From: Pseudomonas sp. DTU12.3
GTDB taxonomy: Bacteria > Pseudomonadota > Gammaproteobacteria > Pseudomonadales > Pseudomonadaceae
Direction of reading: 5' to 3'
DNA length: 64,000 nt
Assembly: GCF_004124275.1 (NCBI RefSeq)
Contig: NZ_CP027218.1
Coordinates: 3,103,501-3,167,500, forward strand
Each line of letters starts with the position of its first letter. The first letter of the stretch is position 1. The notes under the pieces are model-generated. The model made no database searches. It saw only the letters and a program-made list of their open reading frames with translations, and was not told where the DNA came from. Positions 8,557 through 17,399 of the stretch are shown here, piece by piece. Made by a program: the position numbers and the translations under genes.

Positions 8557-9528
8557 GTGAGTCCGGGCAAAAAAATCCTCGGTCTCACAGCATTGCTGTT
8601 AATGGTGACGCTGTGGGCCAGTTACTTTTATGTGTTCAAGGAAAGCCGCGACGGTCAGCTCGGCGCTGCCGGCGAAAGTACCGCGTGGTGCGGCACGCCG
8701 CCGACCAACGAAGCGGCGTTGCTGGGCAAGGATCAACTGACCTTGCGCGTCACCAACAACCTGCGCGGCGAGTTCATGCTCAGCGGTTCGCTGGTGGTCT
8801 CCGAACGCACCTTCAACCGTTATGACCTCAGCCGCAACGAACTGCGCCTGCGTCTGGAACCGTTGCAGTGGACCTACGGCGCCACACCGATCTTCCTCGA
8901 ACAAGTGAAGCTCCAGCCACTGAGTCGCAACCTCTCGGCGACCAACAAAAGTGCCTACACGCAACTCGAATCCCGCCCGATCGGCGTTCAGGGCCAGGTC
9001 AGCGAATTCCCGTTCGACACTTATCGCTACGGCTACAAACCGGTGCTCTATTACCTCAAGGGCAGCGAACGCATCGACCTGCGTTTCAAGAACATCACCA
9101 CGCTGATGGAGATGTCCAATACTTTCACGCCGATCCAGAAGTACAACCGCGTCGATTACATCAACGAGCAGAACCCGATGATCCGCGACGAAGATTACAA
9201 GGCCTACGGGCCGCACGAATGTGCCTTCAGCGTCGAGCGCAAAGCTTCGTTCAAGATGGTCGTGCTGATGCTTCTGCTGGTGCTGTGCCTGCCGCTGATG
9301 CTGGTGTTCTATCGCGACGCGCCAGGGATCGATTTCCTTGCCACACTGGTCGGCGTTGCCGTGGTGCGCGGGCTGTTGATCGGGCCGGTGCAGGACTTCC
9401 AGCTGTACAACATCGATTTCCTGTTTGGCGCGGCGATATTGATGGTCGGCACGGTGTCGCTGATCAAGGCGATGCGCATCCACAGCCGCCGCGAAATCGC
9501 CCTGCGCAGCGGCGAATCCTCCTGGTAA
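8557..9528 (+). CDS. Membrane protein of unknown function, 323 aa
   Basis: I do not recognise it with confidence; the architecture is reminiscent of DUF4436. One N-terminal membrane segment at about residues 7-26 precedes an extracytoplasmic domain of about 200 residues with beta-type sequence (TLRVTNNLRGEFMLSGSLVV, LRLRLEPLQW). Three hydrophobic helices follow at about 230-251, 258-277 and 285-306. The last loop ends in a basic cytosolic tail. Two Cys, in AWCGTP and HECAF, flank the outer domain and could form a disulfide. Start is GTG with AGGGAG eight bases upstream. REP elements lie on both sides, so it is probably transcribed alone. Confidence 0.65.
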   Translation: MSPGKKILGLTALLLMVTLWASYFYVFKESRDGQLGAAGESTAWCGTPPTNEAALLGKDQLTLRVTNNLRGEFMLSGSLVVSERTFNRYDLSRNELRLRLEPLQWTYGATPIFLEQVKLQPLSRNLSATNKSAYTQLESRPIGVQGQVSEFPFDTYRYGYKPVLYYLKGSERIDLRFKNITTLMEMSNTFTPIQKYNRVDYINEQNPMIRDEDYKAYGPHECAFSVERKASFKMVVLMLLLVLCLPLMLVFYRDAPGIDFLATLVGVAVVRGLLIGPVQDFQLYNIDFLFGAAILMVGTVSLIKAMRIHSRREIALRSGESSW

Positions 9529-9540
9529 AACCCATACCCC

Positions 9541-9620
9541 TGTAGGAGCTGCCGCAGGCTGCGATCTGTTGATCTTAAAGACCAACATCAACAGATCGCA
9601 GCCTGCGGCAGCTCCTACAG
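9541..9620. repeat. REP-like palindrome, family B
   Basis: Near-perfect inverted repeat with arms TGTAGGAGCTGCCGCAGGCT and complement, inner GATCTGTTGAT. It sits exactly between two convergent genes (12 bases on each side) and probably serves as a bidirectional transcription stop. Confidence 0.9.
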
Positions 9621-9632
9621 GGGGGGTGTGGG

Positions 9633-11993
9633 TTATTTCAGGGCGGGATCGCCCATGTTCATTTTCTTCCAGCCCTGCAGCAGTATTTGTGCCTTGGGTT
9701 CCTGCCCGCTGTCGAGATACCACTGGATCAGCGACAACCGTGCATTGCGGTTCGCCGGTTGCGCCTTGAGCAAGCCTTCGAGGATGGCGCAGGCCTCATC
9801 GACCTTGCCACTTTCATGCAGCGCCACCGCCAGCACATACCCGTATTGGGCGTTCTGCGGCTCCAGTTGTGCGGCTTTGCGCAGCGGTGCCATGGCCTCG
9901 CCAGCCTTGCCGGCGCGGATCAGCGATAACCCTTGAGTGTGCTGCAACAACGCTGCGTCCGGGTGTTCCTTGAGGCTGTCAGCCAGCAGTTTTTGCGCTT
10001 CACCACCGCGACCATTGCTCTCCAGCCATTGCACCAGGGTCACCAGCGCCGGGTAGAAGTCCGCATCGCGCTTGAGCGCCGAGCGCAGCAAGCCTTCGAC
10101 CTCGCCACTGCGGCCACTGGCCTGATAGAGCATTGCCAGGTTCAGATTGGCTTCGGCGCGTTCCAGCAGGCTTTTCTGTACCGCCTCGTATTCGCCAATC
10201 GCCGCTTGCCAATTGGCTTGCGCAGTGCCCAGGCCGTTCCGCGCGACACTGAGTAGATCCCGCGCGGCAACAATGCGCACGGCTTTCACCGGATCGGCCA
10301 GCAACGGTGTCAGCAGCGGCGCGCGTTCCGGTGGCGGGAGGAACGCACTGATCGCCCGCACCGCACTTTCGCGAACCTGAGGCTGCGGATTTTTCAGGTC
10401 CTGTGTCGCCAGTTTCAAGGCCTGTTCACTTGGATACAGCGGCAGTTCCGCGAGCAACGTTGCGCGCTGGATTGCCGGCAGATCGCTGCGTTGTAACTGC
10501 TGATATAGCGCGTCGGCAGCGCCGGGCTGGCCATTGCGGATCAGCCACAGGCTTTCGTCGTAGCGCGGCGCCTGCACAGCGGTGGAGGCGCTCCACAGCT
10601 TGAATTGCGCGATGACCTTGTCGCCGGCCTTGCCCTGGTGACAGGTCAGGCAGGCGTCCGGCGTGCCGAGCTTCTGCGCGCGTTCCGGGTTGGGAATGCT
10701 GAAGCTGTGGTCATGCCGGAAGTCGTTGCCCATGTAGAACTTGCCGGGCATGTGACAATCGACGCACTGCGAACCGGGTTGGCCCATGGTGTGCCGGGTG
10801 TGTTCGATGGAGTCGTAGTTCTTCGCTTGCAGGCCTTTGCCGTCAACGCCTTCGACCGAAGTCTTGCCGGCCGTGTTGTGACATTGCAGGCACACCGCGT
10901 TGCCGGGTGCTTTCAGTTCGCTGCTGTGCGGGTTGTGGCAATTGCTGCAACGCACCCCCTTGTCGAACATTTTGCTTTGCAGGAACGAGCCGTGTTCGAA
11001 CACTTCATCCTTGATCTTGCCGTCCAGCGCATACAGTTCGCGGGTGAGGGTGCTTGGCAGGTAATCGTCCATCAAGCGCTTGCCGACCGTGTAGCCATCG
11101 CCCAGCGGCGCGCGCCGCGCATGGCAGCGGGCGCAGGTTTCGATTTCGACCGTAGCGTTTTTATCCTTGAGATCGACGTCGAAACCCTGATGGATCAAAT
11201 CGGTTTTTTTCGCCGTCCATTCGAGGTGATTGGACGCCGGTCCGTGACAGGCCTGACAGCCGACACCGAGACTGTTCCACTGGCTGTTGAATGTGTTGCT
11301 CGCGGCATCGAAATGGCGCTTGAAACCGGTGGTGTGGCACTCGACGCACATGAAGTTGGCGTTCTGGCTCGGCTTGCTCCAGTGCAGCGGATTCTTGAAG
11401 TTGACGCCCTGGCCGGGATAGAGGTGGAACCAGCGATGCTTCTCGGTATCCCACGCCACACCGAGCGCCTGCAAGCGGCCTTCGCCGACCTCGATCAAGT
11501 ATTGCTGCAACGGTGCAATGCCGAAGGTGTAGGCGACTTTGAAGTCGGCATTCTTGCCGTCGATGCCCGGCGTGTTGACCCAGAACTGATCGCCCTTGCG
11601 CGAGAAACGTGTGGTCTCGTTTTCGGCTTTGAAGGTGATGTTGTTGAAATCGCCGAGCATCGTTTCAGCGTTCGCCGGCTGCATCGCCAACTGGTGATGC
11701 GAGCCTTGCCAGTCCTTGACCTGTCCGGTGTGGCAGCCCTGGCATTGTTGTTCGTCGACCATCGTTGCCGGTTGCAGTGCGACCGGTTGCGGCTTGGGCG
11801 GCGTTGGTGCAGGCGCGCTGATCGGCGCCACCTTGGTCGGCTTTGTCGCCGGAGCCGGGCTGAACAGAAACCAGCCGATACCCGCTACAGCGGCCAGCAA
11901 CACACCGATGGTGATCGGGAACAGGTACTTTGAAAGTGGAGATCGAGTCGAATCAGGGTCAGGTTGTGCTGCTTTATTTTTATGCTTGGGCAT
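9633..11993 (-). CDS. Octahaem c-type cytochrome fused to HEAT/TPR-like repeats
   Basis: A 786-residue membrane-anchored periplasmic cytochrome. One hydrophobic segment (about residues 24-45) is followed by a Pro/Ala/Lys-rich linker. Eight CxxCH haem-binding motifs start at residues 84, 216, 246, 287, 349, 368, 410 and 448; extra His residues could serve as distal ligands. Residues from about 470 on contain a HEAT-like part (VRESAVRAISAFLPPPERA, VRIVAARDLL) and then TPR-like repeats (ANLNLAMLYQASGR, GLSLIRAGKAGEAMAPLRKA). Multihaem proteins of this kind carry electrons or reduce N/S compounds, but no catalytic lysine-type haem site (CxxCK) is seen. No partner quinol oxidase or reductase gene is adjacent. 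It needs the Ccm maturation system, which is not in this window. Confidence 0.85.
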   Translation of the reverse strand: MPKHKNKAAQPDPDSTRSPLSKYLFPITIGVLLAAVAGIGWFLFSPAPATKPTKVAPISAPAPTPPKPQPVALQPATMVDEQQCQGCHTGQVKDWQGSHHQLAMQPANAETMLGDFNNITFKAENETTRFSRKGDQFWVNTPGIDGKNADFKVAYTFGIAPLQQYLIEVGEGRLQALGVAWDTEKHRWFHLYPGQGVNFKNPLHWSKPSQNANFMCVECHTTGFKRHFDAASNTFNSQWNSLGVGCQACHGPASNHLEWTAKKTDLIHQGFDVDLKDKNATVEIETCARCHARRAPLGDGYTVGKRLMDDYLPSTLTRELYALDGKIKDEVFEHGSFLQSKMFDKGVRCSNCHNPHSSELKAPGNAVCLQCHNTAGKTSVEGVDGKGLQAKNYDSIEHTRHTMGQPGSQCVDCHMPGKFYMGNDFRHDHSFSIPNPERAQKLGTPDACLTCHQGKAGDKVIAQFKLWSASTAVQAPRYDESLWLIRNGQPGAADALYQQLQRSDLPAIQRATLLAELPLYPSEQALKLATQDLKNPQPQVRESAVRAISAFLPPPERAPLLTPLLADPVKAVRIVAARDLLSVARNGLGTAQANWQAAIGEYEAVQKSLLERAEANLNLAMLYQASGRSGEVEGLLRSALKRDADFYPALVTLVQWLESNGRGGEAQKLLADSLKEHPDAALLQHTQGLSLIRAGKAGEAMAPLRKAAQLEPQNAQYGYVLAVALHESGKVDEACAILEGLLKAQPANRNARLSLIQWYLDSGQEPKAQILLQGWKKMNMGDPALK

Positions 11994-12205
11994 TGCGACT
12001 TCCGTAGTCCAGGTGCATTTGCCGACTGGCGTGCGTTCAAGCTCGGTGCAGCTTTGCCGGATGGCCGGCGTCTGTCAAATGACGGTTGTGATCTGTCGCT
12101 CAGGCTTGCGTGAATTTTGTAATTTGCAATCGCAAATGCTGAGGTTTTAGCTATACCTGTAACTCCCCCAGGCAAAGTTTTCGGCCTTCTGACAGGAGTT
12201 ACAGC

Positions 12206-12883
12206 ATGAAGCTAGCAGTAATGATGGGCACGCTGTGTTTTGCCACCCTCGCCGTAGTGGGCTGTTCCAGCAAAACCGTCGACCCGAAAGAGTATTCGGG
12301 CTTCCTCAAGGACTACAGCCAACTGAAGGAGGCCAAGTCAACGTCCGGTGCCGAGGTGATGCGCTGGATGGACCCTAAATTCGACATCAACAAGTACACC
12401 AGTGTCTACATCGAACCAAGCCAGCTCTATCCCAAGCCGCAGCCGACCGCGAAGATTCCGCAGCAGACCCTCAACGGCATCACCAGTTACTACGATCAGG
12501 CACTCAAGCGTGAAATCGGCAAATCGTTGCCGCTGGCTACCGGCCCCGGTCCTGGTGTGATCGTGGTGCGTCCGGCCATTACCGCCGTCAGCAGCAAGAC
12601 CGAAGGCCTGCACGCCTATGAAGTGATCCCGATTGCGCTGGTCGCTGCCGCCGTCAGTACCGCCAGCGGCATCCGCGATCAGGAAACCACCCTGGCCACC
12701 GAGGCGGTATTCCTCGATGGCGGCAGCAACAAGGTCGTGGCGCAGGTGGTGCGCAAAGGCACCGGCAAGCCGCTGGAAAATGACTCGCAGGTGATGAAGG
12801 CCAGCGATGTCAAAGCGGTGATCGATGGCTGGGCGGTGGATATGCACCAGATGTATCTGAAGCTCAAGTCCGAATCCAAATAA
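12206..12883 (+). CDS. DUF3313 lipoprotein
   Basis: A 225-residue predicted lipoprotein. The signal peptide ends in the lipobox VVGC, giving a lipidated Cys20, followed by SSK, which suggests outer-membrane sorting. The body has WMDPKFDINKYTSVYIEPSQ and a later hydrophobic stretch VIPIALVAAAVSTASGI, as in DUF3313 proteins, whose function is unknown. CAGGAG precedes ATG 12206. It is divergent from the cytochrome gene; the 210-base gap upstream contains the small palindrome TTTGCAATCGCAAA near 12123 but no promoter I can assign firmly. Confidence 0.82.
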   Translation: MKLAVMMGTLCFATLAVVGCSSKTVDPKEYSGFLKDYSQLKEAKSTSGAEVMRWMDPKFDINKYTSVYIEPSQLYPKPQPTAKIPQQTLNGITSYYDQALKREIGKSLPLATGPGPGVIVVRPAITAVSSKTEGLHAYEVIPIALVAAAVSTASGIRDQETTLATEAVFLDGGSNKVVAQVVRKGTGKPLENDSQVMKASDVKAVIDGWAVDMHQMYLKLKSESK

Positions 12884-12897
12884 CCACCCCCCCATGA

Positions 12898-13009
12898 TGT
12901 AGGAACTGCCGAAGGCTGCGATCTTTTGATCTTGCTGTTCAACAGACCAAAGATCAAAAGATCAAAAGATCAAAAGATCAAAAGATCGCAGCCTTCGGCA
13001 GCTCCTACA
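12898..13009. repeat. REP-like palindrome, family B, with an expanded GATCAAAA run
   Basis: Arms TGTAGGAACTGCCGAAGGCT and near-complement. In other family B members the inner word GATCAAAA occurs once; here it is repeated four times in tandem at 12952-12983. It lies between convergent genes. Confidence 0.88.
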
Positions 13010-13049
13010 TGAATGGTTTATCAGGTTCATCGGTGGATCAGGCGCTGAG

Positions 13050-15554
13050 TCATTGCCCGGTAAACCAGCGAAAATACGGATTCGCACCCTCCCAACGCAT
13101 CACCTCGCGCATGTCCCGTCCCCACGCATCCCGATCGCCGTCATACGCATGCAGGCTCGCCCGGTAAAATTGCATCAGACGCTGGCGATGGGTTTCCATG
13201 CGCTCGTTGAAGCCGGCATCGGCATTCACCAGTGGCGGCGCCTGATACAGGTCCAGCAACGCTGGCAGTACCCGCGTGATCTCCTTGCTGCGCACCCACG
13301 GCGCGTATTCGATGCGCGGCTGATCATCGGTCACGGCCTGGGCATCGGCGGCAAAGCGTTCAAGCCCGGCGCGATCAGTCACCCACGTCGCGAGCAGCGC
13401 AGCGGCCGAGCCGATGCCGACATCCTGCAAGGTGCTGCGTACGCTGTCCTGCTGGAAACGTTCGGTGATTTTCGCCGCGTCGAGTTGCATCGGCTGCATT
13501 GAGCCGACCAGCAACATCTCGTGGAACTCACTGGTCCACAGCGAGGCATACGGGAACACATCGAGGAAGCTGCGCACCAGCGAACGCGAGTCGTCGATGT
13601 TCTGCGTTGGCAACGGCAACCACTGGGCAACAATGCCTTGGTTCTCCAGGCGACTCGCCGCTAACTGGTAGAAGTCGCGCGAATACAGATTGACCACGCC
13701 GGCGGCGGAGGGCGGCGGTGGTTCCAGCGTGATCAGGTCGTAGGCTTGCGTGCTGCGCAGCAGTTCCTGACGGCCATCGCGCAGGCGCACCTCGACGCCG
13801 GGATCGCTGGCGGCGTTGAAGTTGCCTTTGAACAGCGGCGCAGCCTTGACCACCGACGGCAGCAATTCGGCGACCACGCGGTGCTCCAGCCCGGGATAAC
13901 GCAACATCGCACCGGCGGTTATACCGGTGCCGAAACCGATCACCAGCGTCGAGCGCGGCTCACCGTTGTGAATCAGCAACGGCAGCAAGGCTTGGACGCG
14001 CATGTAGCGCAGTGACGGCATGGCGTCGCCGGTGTTCGACACGCCTTGAATATACAAACGATGGAAGGTGTTGTCGCCGCGCCCCTGGGCGACCACCGCG
14101 ACGGTGCCGCCGCGACCCTCTTCATAAAAAGCCAATGTGCCGTTGCGTGCGCCGGGCAACAGGCTGGCCAGTTTGTCGACCGGGGTCAGCAGCGCCAGTG
14201 CCACCGAGACCAGTCCCAGTGCAACGACGGCCTGGCGCCGGCCTTTCTTGACGTGGTGTCCCTTGCGCACGGCGAAGTAGCCGATGCCCGCCGCGACAAT
14301 CGCCAGCAGTCCCAGCGTACGCACCAATCCCAGCAGCGGAATCAACAGGAAGCCGCAAAGCATCACGCCGATAATCCCGCCGAGGGTATTGAACGCCACC
14401 ACCGCGCCGACATCACGGCCGACGCGCTCATGACCAACACTCAGGCGCAGGGCCAGCGGGAATGCCGCACCGAGCAGCAACGTCGGCACAAATACGATGC
14501 TCAGCGCCGCTACGGCAAAGCGTGCACTCATGCCGGCCAGCTCACTGGCGCCGAGACCCAGCAACCACATTTCCGCCTGGCTTTGCGCGATCACCAGCCA
14601 ACGCCCAAGCACAGCGATCTCCAGCAGTGCGATCAGCCCGGCGCCGGCAATCAGCAAACCGAATACGCCCCATGGATCGCGGATGCGCTCAACGCGACGC
14701 GCAAGCAGGGCGCTGCCGATAAATAACCCGGTCAGATAAGTCGCCAGCACCACGGCAAACGCATAGGTGCGCGTGCTCATGAACTGCACGATCGATTGCG
14801 ACCAGACCACTTCGTAGCCCAGCGCTACGCCGCCAGCGATTGAGTACAACCAGAGTGCAGTGCGATCCGGGGCTTTTTCCGCGTGATGTTTGACGTGGGT
14901 GGTCACTGGCAGCGGATGTTGCCGGGCAAACCATAACGCGCCGACGGCAGCCAGCAGGTTGAGCATCGCTGCAAACAGCGCACTGCCGCGTACACCGAGG
15001 GTGGCGATCAACACGAACGCGGCGAGCAACGTGCCGACAATCGCGCCCAGCGTGTTCGCCGCATACAACTGACCGCCGGCCTTGCCCGGGTCCGTCGCCA
15101 GCGCACGCACCAGCACCGGCAGCGTACCGCCCATCAACACCGCCGGAATGCCCACCAGGGCAAACGGTAGCAGCCACGCGAGGATCCCGACGTGGCCTTG
15201 CAGCCAGGCAAACGGACTGGCCGCCAGGCTCATGGCAAACGTCGCACCGACGCCGAGAATCGCCACCAGCACTTCCAGCCCGGCATACAGCAACGCTGGC
15301 TGCTGCAAGCGATCGGCCCAACGCCCGAACAGCCAGCCACCCATCGCCAGCCCTGCGAAAAACGCGCTGATGCCGGTGGTGATCGCGTAGACCTCGACGC
15401 CGACCACCAGCGACAGTTGCTTGATCCACAGCACCTGATAGACCAATGCTGCCGCACCGGAGATGCACAGCAGCAGGGCGGGAATCAGCAGTGCCGCAGT
15501 GGCGGTGTGCGGGACGGGTACGGCCGACGACTTGCTGGCGATACGTGAAGACAT
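13050..15554 (-). CDS. Polytopic membrane protein fused to a spermidine-synthase-like domain
   Basis: An 834-residue protein. The first ~500 residues contain about a dozen or more hydrophobic helices, with major-facilitator-like pieces (GGWLFGRWADRL, NTLGAIVGTLLAAFVLI). The last ~300 residues form a Rossmann methyltransferase/aminopropyltransferase-like domain with STLVIGFGTGITAGAML as the nucleotide-binding loop. Such fusions are annotated as fused MFS/spermidine synthase. The catalytic Asp segment of true SpeE (D-x-x-D-P) is replaced by LEPPPPSAAGVVN, and the glycine loop has GFGTG instead of GGGDG. Real polyamine synthesis is therefore doubtful. ATG 15554 is chosen to start directly before the basic N-terminus. 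It lies downstream of the sulfatase gene with a REP between them. Confidence 0.8.
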   Translation of the reverse strand: MSSRIASKSSAVPVPHTATAALLIPALLLCISGAAALVYQVLWIKQLSLVVGVEVYAITTGISAFFAGLAMGGWLFGRWADRLQQPALLYAGLEVLVAILGVGATFAMSLAASPFAWLQGHVGILAWLLPFALVGIPAVLMGGTLPVLVRALATDPGKAGGQLYAANTLGAIVGTLLAAFVLIATLGVRGSALFAAMLNLLAAVGALWFARQHPLPVTTHVKHHAEKAPDRTALWLYSIAGGVALGYEVVWSQSIVQFMSTRTYAFAVVLATYLTGLFIGSALLARRVERIRDPWGVFGLLIAGAGLIALLEIAVLGRWLVIAQSQAEMWLLGLGASELAGMSARFAVAALSIVFVPTLLLGAAFPLALRLSVGHERVGRDVGAVVAFNTLGGIIGVMLCGFLLIPLLGLVRTLGLLAIVAAGIGYFAVRKGHHVKKGRRQAVVALGLVSVALALLTPVDKLASLLPGARNGTLAFYEEGRGGTVAVVAQGRGDNTFHRLYIQGVSNTGDAMPSLRYMRVQALLPLLIHNGEPRSTLVIGFGTGITAGAMLRYPGLEHRVVAELLPSVVKAAPLFKGNFNAASDPGVEVRLRDGRQELLRSTQAYDLITLEPPPPSAAGVVNLYSRDFYQLAASRLENQGIVAQWLPLPTQNIDDSRSLVRSFLDVFPYASLWTSEFHEMLLVGSMQPMQLDAAKITERFQQDSVRSTLQDVGIGSAAALLATWVTDRAGLERFAADAQAVTDDQPRIEYAPWVRSKEITRVLPALLDLYQAPPLVNADAGFNERMETHRQRLMQFYRASLHAYDGDRDAWGRDMREVMRWEGANPYFRWFTGQ

Positions 15555-15591
15555 GCGAATTGCCTTATACAAAATGACCGACCGCACACCC

Positions 15592-15677
15592 TGTAGGAGC
15601 TGCCGAAGACTGCGATCTTTTGATCTTGTTTTTTTAGAATCAGGATCAAAAGATCGCAGCCTTCGGCAGCTCCTGCA
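15592..15677. repeat. REP-like palindrome, family B
   Basis: Arms TGTAGGAGCTGCCGAAGACT and near-complement, inner GATCTTTTGATC. It separates the sulfatase gene from the MFS/spermidine-synthase-like gene on the same strand and may reduce read-through between them. Confidence 0.88.
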
Positions 15678-15741
15678 AGGGTTACGGCCGGTTTGGGATA
15701 GAGGCCGCCCGCCGGTGAGGGCGGGCGGCAGTCTTGCGGTC

Positions 15742-17328
15742 TTACTGTGCAGGTTGTGCTTTCATTTTTTCGGCGATTTTCGCGTCTACCGCAGCACGGA
15801 TCTGGTCAACACTGAAGCTGGCCGGTCTCTGGCTTGGCGGGTATTCGACAAAGGTCTGCAGGAACGCTGCGGACTTGCCTACGGCCATCTCGGTCAGATA
15901 AACGTTTTTCGTCGTCCAGTCGTAATACTGGTCGGAAACGATATCGGCACGTTCATACGGGTCCATGCGCAGGTTGAAGATTTTCGGTACGCGCAGGCAT
16001 ACGAACGGTTCGCTCCAGACTTTGAAACCGCCCGGTGCACGCTGTTCGCAGAATACGGCTTTCCAGTTGCCGAATCGCATCGACACCAGCACGCCGTCAT
16101 CGTTGAAGTAGTAGAACTCCTTCCGCTCACTCTTAGGGCTCTGGCCGGTCAGGTAAGGCAGTTGGTTGTAGCCGTCCAGATGCACTTTGAAGTTGGTGCC
16201 GCCGGAAGTCGGCGCCCAGCCCTTGAGCAACTTGTTCGCCACATCGGTTTCACCGGCAGCCGCAAGCAGCGTCGGGAACCAGTCGAGACCGGAGAACAGC
16301 TCGTTGGACACTTCACCCGGTTTGATTTTACCCGGCCAGCGAACCATCGCCGGCACCCGGTACGCACCTTCCCAGTTGGAGTTCTTCTCGTTGCGGAACG
16401 GCGTGGTCGCCGCGTCCGGCCAGGAGAACTGGTTCGGGCCGTTGTCGGTGGTATAGACGACGATGGTGTTGTCGGTGATTTTCAGGTCATCGAGGGTTTT
16501 CAGCAGTTTGCCGACGTCGCCGTCGTGCTCGACCATGCCGTCCGCGTATTCGTTGCCGGGCATGCCGCTCTGGCCCTTCATCGAATCACGCACGTGGGTG
16601 AACAAGTGCATGCGCGTGGTGTTCATCCAGACGAAGAACGGTTTGTCCGCCTTGGCCTGTTTCTCGATGAACGCCTGTGCAGCAGCAGTGGTTTCGTCGT
16701 CGATGGTTTCCATGCGTTTGGCGGTCAACGCGCCGGTATCTTCAATCTTGCCGTCGGCAAAACTGTGGATCACACCACGCGGGGAGGTTGCCTTGACGAA
16801 GTCGGGGTCATCCTTGGGCCAGTACGGACGCTCCGGCTCCTCTTCGGCGTTGAGGTGATACAGGTTGCCGAAAAATTCATCGAAACCGTGGTTGGTCGGC
16901 AGGTACTCGTCCTTGTCGCCCAAGTGGTTCTTGCCGAACTGACCGGTGGCGTAGCCTTGGGACTTGAGTGCCTGGGCGATGGTGATATCGCGCTTTTGCA
17001 GGCCCACGGGGGCGCCCGGAATGCCGACTTTCGACAGGCCGGTACGCAGTGGCGTCTGTCCGGTGATGAACGAGGATCGCCCGGCCGTGCAACTGTTCTC
17101 CGCATAGTAATCGGTGAACATCATGCCTTCTTTGGCGATGCGGTCGATGTTCGGCGTTTTGTAGCCCACAACGCCCATCGAATAGGCGCTGATGTTGGTC
17201 TGGCCGATGTCATCGCCGAAGATCACCAGTATGTTGGGTTTTTCAGCCGCTGTGGCAGTTGCCGACAGCGCCATCACCGAGGTTGCCACCAGGGCGAATT
17301 TCGGTAGCCACTTGCGTATGCGAGTCAT
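15742..17328 (-). CDS. Exported type I sulfatase (arylsulfatase-like)
   Basis: A 528-residue hydrolase with an N-terminal signal peptide (basic MTRIRKW, hydrophobic to ATATA). The alkaline phosphatase/sulfatase fold starts with PNILVIFGDDIG, where the two Asp bind the metal. The formylglycine motif is Cys80 in SCTAGRSSF, i.e. CxAxR, and later VVYTTDNGPN carries the DN metal-ligand pair. It should hydrolyse organic sulfate esters in the periplasm after Cys80 is oxidised. No sulfatase-maturing enzyme gene is present in the window. Start at 17328 has AAGGAGC upstream. It follows the HAD gene by 71 bases at the end of the eleven-gene Bat/MoxR run, suggesting shared transcription. Substrate unknown. 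Confidence 0.88.
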   Translation of the reverse strand: MTRIRKWLPKFALVATSVMALSATATAAEKPNILVIFGDDIGQTNISAYSMGVVGYKTPNIDRIAKEGMMFTDYYAENSCTAGRSSFITGQTPLRTGLSKVGIPGAPVGLQKRDITIAQALKSQGYATGQFGKNHLGDKDEYLPTNHGFDEFFGNLYHLNAEEEPERPYWPKDDPDFVKATSPRGVIHSFADGKIEDTGALTAKRMETIDDETTAAAQAFIEKQAKADKPFFVWMNTTRMHLFTHVRDSMKGQSGMPGNEYADGMVEHDGDVGKLLKTLDDLKITDNTIVVYTTDNGPNQFSWPDAATTPFRNEKNSNWEGAYRVPAMVRWPGKIKPGEVSNELFSGLDWFPTLLAAAGETDVANKLLKGWAPTSGGTNFKVHLDGYNQLPYLTGQSPKSERKEFYYFNDDGVLVSMRFGNWKAVFCEQRAPGGFKVWSEPFVCLRVPKIFNLRMDPYERADIVSDQYYDWTTKNVYLTEMAVGKSAAFLQTFVEYPPSQRPASFSVDQIRAAVDAKIAEKMKAQPAQ

Positions 17329-17399
17329 CTGACTTGCTCCTTTTCGCGGGGGTCGTTTATTGCGACTTACGTTTATTGCAGTCCTGCAGCACGCTTTTC

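Noticed and set aside
10605..11933. 442-codon plus-strand frame opposite the octahaem cytochrome
   Set aside because: Antisense shadow; the minus-strand gene has eight haem motifs and a membrane anchor, so it is the real one.
12123..12157. Sigma-70 promoter for the DUF3313 gene (TTGCAA and TATACC)
   Set aside because: The spacing is about 22 bases, too long for a standard promoter.
15463..17307. 614-codon plus-strand frame opposite the sulfatase gene
   Set aside because: Antisense shadow of the sulfatase; it also crosses the REP at 15592 and shows no protein family features.
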